DNA of 64,000 bases from CAMDPA01 sp964574325. GTDB taxonomy: Bacteria; Pseudomonadota; Alphaproteobacteria; Rhizobiales; Hyphomicrobiaceae. Below, in pieces: positions 51,684 through 59,645 of this stretch (the stretch's first letter is position 1; each line of letters begins with the position of its first letter). Made by a program: the position numbers and the translations under genes. The stretch covers positions 124,001-188,000 of the forward strand of contig CAZNMY010000001.1 of NCBI GenBank assembly GCA_964574325.1. Reading direction: 5' to 3'. The notes beneath the pieces are model-generated. The model ran no database searches. It was given only the letters and a program-made list of their open reading frames with translations, and was not told the DNA's origin.

Positions 51684-52688
51684 ATGGGTAACGGAACAGA
51701 TCTTCGGCGCCGGCTGGTGCTCGGTGTGATCGCATCGGCTGCTACTGCGATCGCCGGTGCGTCGGCAGCGCTGGCGCAGGGCGATGCGGCGGCGGGATAT
51801 CCCAAGCAACCGATCAAGATGCTGGTGGGGTTCGGTCCCGGCGGGGGCAACGACATCATCGGAAGAATCATTGCGCAGAAGATGACCGAGCGTCTGGGGC
51901 AGCCGGTCGTATTCGAGAACAAGCCCGGCGCCGGTGGTATGGTCGCTGCCGAGTTTCTGTCGCGCGCGACACCGGACGGCTACACGCTGCTGGTCGCGCC
52001 GATCGGTACGACGGTGTTCAACCCGGTGCTTTTCGCCAAGGTCCCTTACAATGCGGACAAGAGCTTTTCGTGGATCACGATGCTCGCGGACTATCCGCTC
52101 TATCTCACGATCAAGGCGAACCTGCCGGTGAAGTCCGTGAAGGAGCTGATCGCTCACGCCAAGGCCAATCCGAACCAAGCCAACTACGCCAGTACGTCCG
52201 GCGTGTTCCAGCTCACCAATGAATTGTTCAAGATGAAGACGAGTTCGGCATTCGAGATGATTCCGTTCAAGAGTTCGAACGAGATGATCCAGGGTGTGCT
52301 GACGGGGCAGGCGATGATGGGATTCATCGATCCCACGGCGCTGATGCCGCAATACAAGTCTAAGGCGGTGCGCATCCTGGCGACGACAGGGGCCAAGCGG
52401 GCGCCCGACTATCCGGAAATCCCGACGATGGCCGAAGAGGGCGTCGAGGGGGTCGTGGTGAGTGGCAACAGTGCGCTGGTCGGTCCGGCAGGAATGCCTG
52501 CAGCGATCGTCAAGAAGCTCGAAACTGAAGTCAACGCGATCATCAAGTTGCCGGACGTCGTCGCGCGGTTCAAGACGCTGGCGGTCTATCCCGTCGGCGG
52601 CCCCGGCGAGAAGTTCGCTGCCGAGGCTGCCGCAGACCGAGCCAAGTGGCGCGAGGTCATGAAGGTCGCGAAGATTCCGCTGCAGTGA
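51684..52688 (+). CDS. TctC array member 7
   Basis: 334 residues; ATG 51684 has GGGAGA upstream and is favoured over 51582. A basic RRR precedes the signal helix, which ends at ALAQ; the mature protein starts GDAAAGYPKQPIK. First loop GFGPGGGND; second-lobe loop FIDPTALMPQYKSK, in which the usual Pro-Leu is Ala-Leu and the LKAGK segment is replaced. The C-terminus ends IPLQ. It follows the widest gap in the array (103 bases), which could hold an internal promoter, though I saw no clear one. Confidence 0.88.
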   Translation: MGNGTDLRRRLVLGVIASAATAIAGASAALAQGDAAAGYPKQPIKMLVGFGPGGGNDIIGRIIAQKMTERLGQPVVFENKPGAGGMVAAEFLSRATPDGYTLLVAPIGTTVFNPVLFAKVPYNADKSFSWITMLADYPLYLTIKANLPVKSVKELIAHAKANPNQANYASTSGVFQLTNELFKMKTSSAFEMIPFKSSNEMIQGVLTGQAMMGFIDPTALMPQYKSKAVRILATTGAKRAPDYPEIPTMAEEGVEGVVVSGNSALVGPAGMPAAIVKKLETEVNAIIKLPDVVARFKTLAVYPVGGPGEKFAAEAAADRAKWREVMKVAKIPLQ

Positions 52689-52758
52689 TGCTGTTTCGAC
52701 GATACCCGCGATCGAGGCACCAGACCTCGACGCGGGGAGGGAACGACAGGAGAATTCC

Positions 52759-53775
52759 ATGAGCCACTCGATTTTACTGCGCTCGGCAGCGCTGCGCTCG
52801 ACTTCCTTGAAGCTGGCGGCGGCAGCTCTGGCGCTTGCCGGCCTGTCGCATCGGGCGGCGGCCCAAGGTGATGCGGCGGCGGGGTATCCCAAGCAGCCGA
52901 TCAAGATACTGGTGCCTTTCGCGGCTGGCGGCGGCAACGACATCATTGCGCGCGTGGTCGCGCAAAAGCTGGGCGAGCGTCTCGGGCAACCGGCATTGGT
53001 CGAGAACCGCACGGGCGGGGCCGGTTTCGTTGCGGTCAACGCGATGCTGGCTGCTCCAGCGGACGGCTACACGCTGCTCGTCACGCCGAACAGCGTCATG
53101 GTTTTCAACCCGGTTCTCTACGCCAAACTGCCTTATGATCCGCTCAAGAGCTTCGCGCTGATCACGCGGATGGCTGCGTTTCCGTTCTATCTGGCGGTCA
53201 GCGCGGACTTGCCGGCGAAGAACGTCGCGGAGCTCGTCGCCTACGGCAAAGCCAATCCGGCGAAGTCCAACTATGGCGGCACATCCGGCGTATTTCAGCT
53301 CGTCACCGAGCAGTTCAAGCAGAAGACCGGGGCGCCGTTCGAATACGTACCGTTCAAGAGCACGGCGGAGGTAGCAACTGCGGTGCTCAACGGTCAGGTG
53401 ACGATGTCGCTGATCGATCCGCCGCCGCTGCTCGCGCACCTGAAGGCGGGCAAGATCCGTCTGCTGGCGATCACGACAGAGAAGCGGTCGACCGATTTTC
53501 CCAACGTACCGACGATGGCGGAAGCCGGTGTGCCCGGCGTCGTCATCGAGGGATTCTCGGGGCTGGTGGCGAAGGCAGGGACGCCCGCCGCGATCATCAA
53601 GAAGCTCGAGGCGGAGGTGAACGCGGTCATCAAGCTGCCGGATGTGGCCGAGCGGTTCAAGCAATTGTCGGTGTATCCGGTCGGCGGCACGGCGGAGCAA
53701 TTCGCAGCCGACGTCGCCAAGCAGATTCCGCTCTGGAAAGACGTGGCGCAGAAGGCGAACATCAAGCCGCAATAG
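52759..53775 (+). CDS. TctC array member 8
   Basis: 338 residues; AGGAGA lies five bases before the ATG. Signal ends at RAAAQ with the shared GDAAAGYPKQPIK mature start. It differs from the rest in opening with ILVPFAAGGGND (Pro in place of Gly before Phe) and having GGAGFVAVNAMLAAPADGYT where others have an ARAAPDGYT helix. Second-lobe loop LIDPPPLLAHLKAGK. The KANIKPQ end matches member 5. Confidence 0.88.
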   Translation: MSHSILLRSAALRSTSLKLAAAALALAGLSHRAAAQGDAAAGYPKQPIKILVPFAAGGGNDIIARVVAQKLGERLGQPALVENRTGGAGFVAVNAMLAAPADGYTLLVTPNSVMVFNPVLYAKLPYDPLKSFALITRMAAFPFYLAVSADLPAKNVAELVAYGKANPAKSNYGGTSGVFQLVTEQFKQKTGAPFEYVPFKSTAEVATAVLNGQVTMSLIDPPPLLAHLKAGKIRLLAITTEKRSTDFPNVPTMAEAGVPGVVIEGFSGLVAKAGTPAAIIKKLEAEVNAVIKLPDVAERFKQLSVYPVGGTAEQFAADVAKQIPLWKDVAQKANIKPQ

Positions 53776-53868
53776 ATGCACGCGCATGTGGAATGCCGGC
53801 AGTATGGCTGCAGGACGCGGTATGGAGCGTGCAAGTCGGAAACGCGAAGGCTCGAAGGGAGTGAAAAG

Positions 53869-54864
53869 ATGAAGTTCGATGGAGCGGGTGGTTTTGCCGG
53901 GGCATTGACGTTGGCCGCCTCTGTGATTGCAGCAAGCGCACCGGCCAGTGCTCAAGGTGGTGCGGCGGCTGGCTACCCCAAGCAGCCGATCAAGGTCATC
54001 GTCGGATTTGCGCCGGGCGGCAGCAATGATCTCGTCGCCCGTCTGGTGGCGCAGAAGCTGACTGAACGGCTGGGACAACCGGCCGTCGTCGAGAACCGGC
54101 CTGGCGCCGGTGCGAGGATCGCCACCGAGTTCGTCGCGCGATCGGCACCGGACGGGTACACGCTGCTCGTCGCGCCGGCAGGGACGCTCGCGATCAATCC
54201 TGCGGTCTATTCGAAGCTACCCTACGATTCACTCAAGAGCTTCGAGTTCATCGCCAACATCGTTACCTATCCGTTCCTGCTGTCGGTCAATGCGGCCGGC
54301 CCGATCAAGTCCGTGAAGGATCTCATCGCGTACGCAAAGGCCAATCCGACCAATGCGAACTACTCGAGTACCTCGGCCATCTTCCAGCTGACGAGCGAGC
54401 TGTTCAACAGCAAGGCGGGCGTCAAGTTCGAGCATATTCCCTTCAAGAGCGGCGGCGAGGTCGTGGCGGCCATTCTCAGTGGGCAAGTCACGATGGCATT
54501 TGCCGATGCAGGGCCAGCGCTGCCGCAGATCAAATCCGGCAAGCTGCGGGCGCTGGCGACATCGGGCGCGAAGCGCTTTCCCGAGTTGCCGGACTTGCCG
54601 ACGATGAAGGAGGCCGGCATCGACGGCGTGGAGGTCGACGGGTTCAGCGCGCTCGTGGCGGCGGCGGGTACGCCCAAGGCGATCGTCAAGAAGCTGGAGG
54701 CGGAGGTCATCGCGATCGTCAATGCGGCCGATGTGAAAGAGAGCTTCAAGAAGATCGGGCTGGTTTCCGCAGGTACAACCGGCGAGGAAATCAAGGCGAA
54801 GGTCGCGAAGGATATTCCGATGTGGACGGCGATCGCCAAGGCGGCGAAGATCAAGTTCGATTGA
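53869..54864 (+). CDS. TctC array member 9
   Basis: 331 residues; AAGGGAG before ATG 53869. Signal ends at PASAQ, mature start GGAAAGYPKQPIK. First loop GFAPGGSND; second-lobe loop is FADAGPALPQ, replacing the Ile/Val-Asp-Pro turn and changing the probable ligand pocket again. It has SARIATEFVARSAPDGYT-like helix sequence with an Arg not found in other members. It is the last gene of the run, followed by 156 bases with a short tandem repeat and then a converging aldolase gene. Confidence 0.88.
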   Translation: MKFDGAGGFAGALTLAASVIAASAPASAQGGAAAGYPKQPIKVIVGFAPGGSNDLVARLVAQKLTERLGQPAVVENRPGAGARIATEFVARSAPDGYTLLVAPAGTLAINPAVYSKLPYDSLKSFEFIANIVTYPFLLSVNAAGPIKSVKDLIAYAKANPTNANYSSTSAIFQLTSELFNSKAGVKFEHIPFKSGGEVVAAILSGQVTMAFADAGPALPQIKSGKLRALATSGAKRFPELPDLPTMKEAGIDGVEVDGFSALVAAAGTPKAIVKKLEAEVIAIVNAADVKESFKKIGLVSAGTTGEEIKAKVAKDIPMWTAIAKAAKIKFD

Positions 54865-54970
54865 GCGGGGCGTTCTGGAAGATCGGACAGGAAGATCGGA
54901 CGGGCGGCGCAGTGCGTCGCCCGTATCTCTATCGGGGTCTGATTTCAGTGCCCCTGATCATCTGGCTATC

Positions 54971-55018
54971 AGGCTCTCTGGCAGGCTCTCTGGCAGGCTC
55001 TCTCGCAGGCTCTCTGGC
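54971..55018. repeat. four tandem copies of a 12-base unit
   Basis: AGGCTCTCTGGC is repeated four times (54971-55018), the third copy with one change (C for G). It lies between the converging ends of the last array tctC and the aldolase gene, stopping just before the aldolase stop codon. Confidence 0.85.
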
Positions 55019-55020
55019 GT

Positions 55021-55752
55021 TCAGTCGAGCAGGTGCGCGCAGCCGGCTTCGCGCGCCCACAGCTCCCAGCCTCGCCGCATCGCGGGGCTTTCGGGATCGA
55101 TGGCGAGACGGGCGGCGATCTCGCCTGGATGCAATCCTTTTATCTCGCCGCCGAGCCGCATCGCGGCCATCAGCACACGAGCGTTGCGGGGGATGTAGAC
55201 GGAGAGGCGCACGAGGTCGTTGAGCGTGCGACCGGTCGAAACGAAGCCGTGGCTGCGCATCAATGCGACGCGGCCGTTGCCGAGCGTACCGGCGAGATCG
55301 CGTCCTTGATCGAGCGTGCGGACGAGGAGGTCGGTCCCGGTCCCGAAGCGGTCGGCGATATCCCAGACGGGGATGCTCGGCCCCATGTCGCCGACGTTCT
55401 GCAGCACAGGCCGGAACGGGACGCTCGATATCGTGAAGGGAAGCACGTCCTCCGCGTGGGCATGGACCACCGCGTGCACATCCGGCCTTGCGGTGTAGAC
55501 GGCGCCATGGATGAAGCGCTCGAGATAGAGCGGGCGGGTCTCACGCGTGACGGGCGCGCCGTCATGCGTGAATTCGACGATATCTTCGAACTCCACGATC
55601 GCGGGGCCGGTCGACCGCGAGAGGAAATGGCGGGTGGGGTCGAGCGGATGGCGGATGCTGACATGGCCATAGGCATCGAGCACGTGCATATGGGCCAGGA
55701 TCCGATTGGCGATCACGAGGTCCTGTTTGGCTCGCTTCACGACATCGGTCAT
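55021..55752 (-). CDS. class II aldolase/adducin-family protein
   Basis: 243 residues. Zinc-ligand histidines typical of the family occur in VVHAHAED and in SHGFVSTG, with YGHVSIRHP near the N-terminus. Family members are aldolases, epimerases or decarboxylases acting on sugar phosphates or hydroxy acids. ATG 55752 begins MTDVVKRAKQ, with GGTGGG upstream; 17 more codons upstream are open but look non-coding. A TctC gene ends 47 bases upstream on the same strand, so its ligand may be this enzyme's substrate or precursor. Confidence 0.85.
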   Translation of the reverse strand: MTDVVKRAKQDLVIANRILAHMHVLDAYGHVSIRHPLDPTRHFLSRSTGPAIVEFEDIVEFTHDGAPVTRETRPLYLERFIHGAVYTARPDVHAVVHAHAEDVLPFTISSVPFRPVLQNVGDMGPSIPVWDIADRFGTGTDLLVRTLDQGRDLAGTLGNGRVALMRSHGFVSTGRTLNDLVRLSVYIPRNARVLMAAMRLGGEIKGLHPGEIAARLAIDPESPAMRRGWELWAREAGCAHLLD

Positions 55753-55799
55753 GGCCCACCATCCAACTACGGGAATCGGCTCCCTGCCGCCGGTCTCGA

Positions 55800-56816
55800 T
55801 CAATTCGACGGCGAAAGGGCTTTCTTGGAGCGCTCGATGATGGCAGGCGGGGCACCGACTGCCGCCTTGAAGGCGGCCGCGGTTTCGGCGCCGCTCATCG
55901 GGTCCCCATCGATCTGCGCTTTCGCGAGATCTGCGAGGTATTCCTTGTCGCGCACGGTCTTGTCGAATCCGGCACGCAGGGCTGCCACGATCTCCGGAGG
56001 CGTGCCGGGCGGCAGCGCCAGCGGACGGGTGACTTCGGCCTGGGTGAAGATGAACTCCGCGAGCTTGCGGTCATCCTCGTTCTTAATGACGTCGTAGACG
56101 CTAGCGGCGTTCTTGAAGTACGGCTCTTTCTTCTTTCCGAACTGCATGAAGATGATCAGGTTGCCCTTCTCGTAGTCGCTGCGGAACGAACCGCGGACCG
56201 AGGAGATGAACATGCCGCAGGAGGCGTCGACCTCACCGCGCTGCATGGCCAGAACGATCGGGCCGGTGCCGCCGAGACCCATGATGACCTGGATGTCGGC
56301 GCCGAGCACGTTCTTCAGGAAGGCGGCATGCTGTGCGGTGACCGCGGCGGGACCGGAAGCGCCGAAGCGCGTCTTGCGTTTGGCGAGATCGTCCCAGGTC
56401 TTGATGCCGGAGGTGGCCCAAGCGCCGCAGGCGGGCGTGTCACGATTGAGATTGCCGAGCCACTCGAACTTGTTGGCATCGAACTTTGCGAGCTGATTGC
56501 CCATCAGCGGCTCGAGCGCAGCCGAGGATGCGAACATTGCGATGTGCGAGCCGTCCTTCGCCGCCGCATTGTAGAGCAGGTTGGCGGCCAACAAGCTGCC
56601 GGCGCCCGGCTGGTTCTGGACGACGACCGTCGGATTGCCGGGAAGGTGCTTGCCGAAGTGGCGCCCGAAAACCCTGGCGATGGTGTCGTATCCGCCCGCC
56701 GGAGGGAAGCCGACAGTGAGATTGATGGACTTGGCCGAGAATTCCTGGGCGGAAACTCCACCCGCGAGCGATATCGCAGCCGTGAGCGTCAACACAGCTG
56801 CACGTAGTTTCGTCAT
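55800..56816 (-). CDS. TctC/Bug-family tripartite tricarboxylate transporter binding protein
   Basis: 338 residues; ATG 56816 has AGGAGA seven bases upstream. Signal ends at GVSAQ, mature start EFSAKSINLTVGFPPAGGYD. A loop PPAGGYD and a HLPGNPTVVVQNQPGAGS block place it with the proteins at 24047 and 27534 and apart from the nine-gene array. It is upstream of the class II aldolase gene and near a MASE1 kinase/FixJ-type regulator pair on the same strand, a setting in which a binding protein could also feed a sensor. Confidence 0.87.
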   Translation of the reverse strand: MTKLRAAVLTLTAAISLAGGVSAQEFSAKSINLTVGFPPAGGYDTIARVFGRHFGKHLPGNPTVVVQNQPGAGSLLAANLLYNAAAKDGSHIAMFASSAALEPLMGNQLAKFDANKFEWLGNLNRDTPACGAWATSGIKTWDDLAKRKTRFGASGPAAVTAQHAAFLKNVLGADIQVIMGLGGTGPIVLAMQRGEVDASCGMFISSVRGSFRSDYEKGNLIIFMQFGKKKEPYFKNAASVYDVIKNEDDRKLAEFIFTQAEVTRPLALPPGTPPEIVAALRAGFDKTVRDKEYLADLAKAQIDGDPMSGAETAAAFKAAVGAPPAIIERSKKALSPSN

Positions 56817-56973
56817 CCCAGGTCTCCTCGCGTTTTCGGCGGCCATTTTTTGTAGCGCTCTTAACATGGCACGCCGCCCGCGCGCCATCTGTCGCGGTTA
56901 GGCCAATCGTCTGCGGTACTTATCCGGTGGTATGGTTTTCCGTTCGCCCTTTCCGTTTCCCTCGTCCGGACGA

Positions 56974-57552
56974 TTACTTCCAGCCGAGCCGCATACATGT
57001 CCGCAGCAGGTCGGCGACGGACTTGGCGTTCATCTTGCTCATCACGAAAGCGCGGTGGATTTCGACCGTGCGAGGGCTCAGTCCGAGCTTGATCGCGATG
57101 TCCTTCGTGGCGAGGCCTTCGATGAGATAGCGCAGGGTTTCCTTCTGCCGCTGCGTCAGGCTTTCGATGCGCTCGCGTAGCTCGCTCAGCTCGACCAGCT
57201 CGCTTTCCGCGCGTTCGATGGTCTCCAGCAGCTTGTCGTGCTTGAACGGCTTTTCGAAGAACTCGAATGCGCCGAGCCGCACGGCCTGAACGGCCATCTC
57301 GATGTCGCCGTGGCCGGTCAGGATCAGGATCGGCCGGGGATCGAGCTTACCTTTCATCTCGCGCAGCAGATCGAGCCCGGTCATCTCGGGCATGCGAACG
57401 TCGGTGATGACGCAGCCACCCAGGTAGGGCGCATCGAGAAACGATCTGGCGCTGGAGTGTTTGGCGACCTCGTAGCCTTTGCTGGCGAACAGTACGGCGA
57501 GGGCATCGAGCACGCCGGGATCGTCGTCTATGATGCTGATTGCTTTGGTCAT
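56974..57552 (-). CDS. FixJ-family response regulator
   Basis: 192 residues. The receiver domain has acidic residues IIDDD at 7-11, the phospho-acceptor Asp51 in VITDVRMPEM, Thr in LILTGHGD and Lys in FFEKPFKHD. The C-terminal LuxR-type helix-turn-helix is LTQRQKETLRYLIEGLATKD onward. The gene starts inside the last codon of the upstream histidine kinase gene (ATGA overlap of four bases), so the kinase is its cognate partner. Phosphorylation should drive dimerisation and binding to a palindrome. Confidence 0.9.
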   Translation of the reverse strand: MTKAISIIDDDPGVLDALAVLFASKGYEVAKHSSARSFLDAPYLGGCVITDVRMPEMTGLDLLREMKGKLDPRPILILTGHGDIEMAVQAVRLGAFEFFEKPFKHDKLLETIERAESELVELSELRERIESLTQRQKETLRYLIEGLATKDIAIKLGLSPRTVEIHRAFVMSKMNAKSVADLLRTCMRLGWK

Positions 57553-59126
57553 CGTGATTTTCCACTGGTTGGGAGGCGAAGGCGAATACAGGCGCCGGCG
57601 TTACGCGGAAGGATGGCGAGGCTGCCGCCGTGCGCTTCCGCGACGGATCGGGCGATGGCGAGGCCGAGGCCCGAGCCGTTGTGTTTCGTGGTCATGAACG
57701 GTGTCGTCGCCAGGGCATCGAAACCGGGTGCGAAGCCGGGGCCGTCGTCCTCGACCTCGATCACGATTTCGGCCCGTTCGACCGTGGCGGATATCTTGAT
57801 CCGGCTGCCGCGACCGGCATCGCGGATCGCCTCGATGCTGTTCGTCACGATGTTGTCCAGCGCCTGCTCGAGCTGGATCTGGTCGGCCATGATCTGTGGC
57901 AGGTGGGCGGGGATTTCCACGTCCAGCGCGATGTCGAGCGACATGAGTTCCGGCAGATGGGTGCGACGCGTGCTTTCCACGACGTCTTGAATGCGGGTCG
58001 GGGCGGACGAAAGGCTGCCCTGCTTGACGAGGTCGCGGATGCTCTTGGTGACGGACGCCGCGCGGTCGCATTCCTGACTGAGCTTGGCCAGTGTCGTCCG
58101 GGCCAGTTCCGAATTGCCGCTCTCGAGTGCATCGCGTGCGACGGCCGCATATGTCGAGATCGCAGTGATCGGCTGGTTGATCTGGTGTGAGATCGCCGCG
58201 GCGGTCTCGCCGGCGGATCGCAGGCGCAGCGCGCGGCTCAGGGCTGCGTGCTGGTCGCGCAAGCGCTGCCCCGCCGCGTGCCGGTCCGTCACGACGGCGC
58301 CGACGAGGAGGCCCGTCAGAGCCAGTGTGATCATCAGGATCTGCAGCGAGCCGGTGCTCGGTATGATGTCGGTGCGCATCTGAGCGCCGATGATGATGCC
58401 CACCTGGGCAATGTTCAGCATCACCGCCGCGCCGCCGATGCCGTCACGGAGCGCGATCCACAGCAGGGGAAGGAACAGCAGGTAGAACAACTGGTAGGCG
58501 GTTGCCGCCCGGTAATTGAACACGATCCACAACGCGGCGATCAGAACGATGATCTGGAGGAGACGCAGCGGGGTCGGCCTCGGCAATCGCCATCCGGCAT
58601 GGACCATCAGCGGCAGCGGGGCGACGACCAATATGCCGACGACGTGTCCCACCAGGAGGCGCCATGTGATCGGAAACAATGCCGCGCGCGGGATGAGGTC
58701 GGAACCCCACAGGGCTGCAAAGTAGAAGACGGAACCGACGATCGACTGTGCGACAGCGACCATCATCAAGCGCATCAGAGACTGTACCGAGCCCAGGCGC
58801 GGCTCGAACTCGGGCATGTTTCGGAGGATCATTCCGCCTACCATCCAGGTAGCCGTGGTCGCGATCGCCAACAGCAGAGCGACGCTTACCGAAAAGCCCG
58901 CCTTGTTCGTGATCGCGAGAGAGAGTAGCTCGCCAACGGCGATGGGGAACACGCCGCGAGCCCCGAAGATGTAGGCGAAGGCCACAGCCAGACCGGATGC
59001 GGGTGTCCAGGGTGTGACGCCGAGACCTCTATAGAGGCCTATGTTGCTCAGCCAGTCGAGGGCCACCGCGGTGAGGCAGTAGCTCACGGCGAGGATCCAA
59101 TACGAGCCTGGGAACCATCGCGGCAT
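57549..59126 (-). CDS. MASE1-type membrane sensor histidine kinase
   Basis: 525 residues from ATG 59126 (GGAGTGGGT just upstream; TTG 59147 also opens the frame). Residues ~1-290 hold about eight hydrophobic helices of the MASE1 sensory type, including GVTPWTPASGLAVAFAYIFG. A histidine box AAAISHQINQPITAIS precedes the dimerisation helices, and the ATPase domain has NIVTNSIEAI (N box), EVEDDGPGF (G1) and GSGLGLAIARS (G2). There is no large periplasmic domain, so the signal is probably sensed within the membrane or through a partner protein. It is co-translated with the FixJ-type regulator. Confidence 0.88.
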   Translation of the reverse strand: MPRWFPGSYWILAVSYCLTAVALDWLSNIGLYRGLGVTPWTPASGLAVAFAYIFGARGVFPIAVGELLSLAITNKAGFSVSVALLLAIATTATWMVGGMILRNMPEFEPRLGSVQSLMRLMMVAVAQSIVGSVFYFAALWGSDLIPRAALFPITWRLLVGHVVGILVVAPLPLMVHAGWRLPRPTPLRLLQIIVLIAALWIVFNYRAATAYQLFYLLFLPLLWIALRDGIGGAAVMLNIAQVGIIIGAQMRTDIIPSTGSLQILMITLALTGLLVGAVVTDRHAAGQRLRDQHAALSRALRLRSAGETAAAISHQINQPITAISTYAAVARDALESGNSELARTTLAKLSQECDRAASVTKSIRDLVKQGSLSSAPTRIQDVVESTRRTHLPELMSLDIALDVEIPAHLPQIMADQIQLEQALDNIVTNSIEAIRDAGRGSRIKISATVERAEIVIEVEDDGPGFAPGFDALATTPFMTTKHNGSGLGLAIARSVAEAHGGSLAILPRNAGACIRLRLPTSGKSR

Positions 59127-59645
59127 ACCCACTCCGGTGGAATTCAACGACTTACTCTATCTGGCGTTGTTCACTTCGCGCTACGCAGTAGATGTACTAC
59201 GTCAGTCTGCCGTGGTGTACCGGCGATGCCAGCGGCGAACGGCAGCGGAACCCGGAAAGACGGATGGCGCTTCGGGGCCGGCAAGGCAGGCGTGCCCGAA
59301 ATTCGATCGTTCGAGGCGGCGGTGACACCGAAAAAAGTGTGACGACCAGGCAACAGAGGGGCTGGAAACCGCGGTTTGGCCGCTGTCAGCCAGGTCGATC
59401 ATGACATTGGATTGAACCTTTCGATGATCCGGGATTTCCGTATTTATTCTGAAAAAACAATATTTTACATCTCGTCTCGACCGGCTGCGAACTTCCGGTT
59501 TGCGCCGCTTGGGATGAATCGACTGCGTAACTCCCCTTAGTTTGCGGGAGGCAACAGTTGAGGCTAACAATTCGGCAACTGAATGATGGGTGGGGTAGCG
59601 CGAGTGCCCTTTGATGTTTCAGCAAGCAGAAGTGAGGGAGGCTTT
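59127..59645. other. divergent intergenic region between the sensor kinase and porin genes
   Basis: About 519 bases without a gene. Near the kinase it contains an imperfect palindrome (59183-59202). Around 59440-59475 a strikingly AT-rich stretch (A6 and several TTT runs) stands out from the high-GC surroundings and may be an UP-element or promoter for the highly expressed porin. A short CAGTTG/CAACTG dyad lies just before the porin leader. Confidence 0.45.
59183..59202. promoter_or_regulatory. candidate FixJ-type regulator binding palindrome
   Basis: ACGCAGTA (59183-59190) and TACTACGT (59195-59202) are complementary at 7 of 8 positions with a 4-base spacer. It lies about 57 bases upstream of the kinase start and could be the autoregulatory site of the adjacent LuxR/FixJ-type regulator. 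No second copy was found by eye. Confidence 0.3.

Noticed and set aside
54971..55018. CRISPR-like repeat array
   Set aside because: The unit is only 12 bases and there are no spacers between copies.
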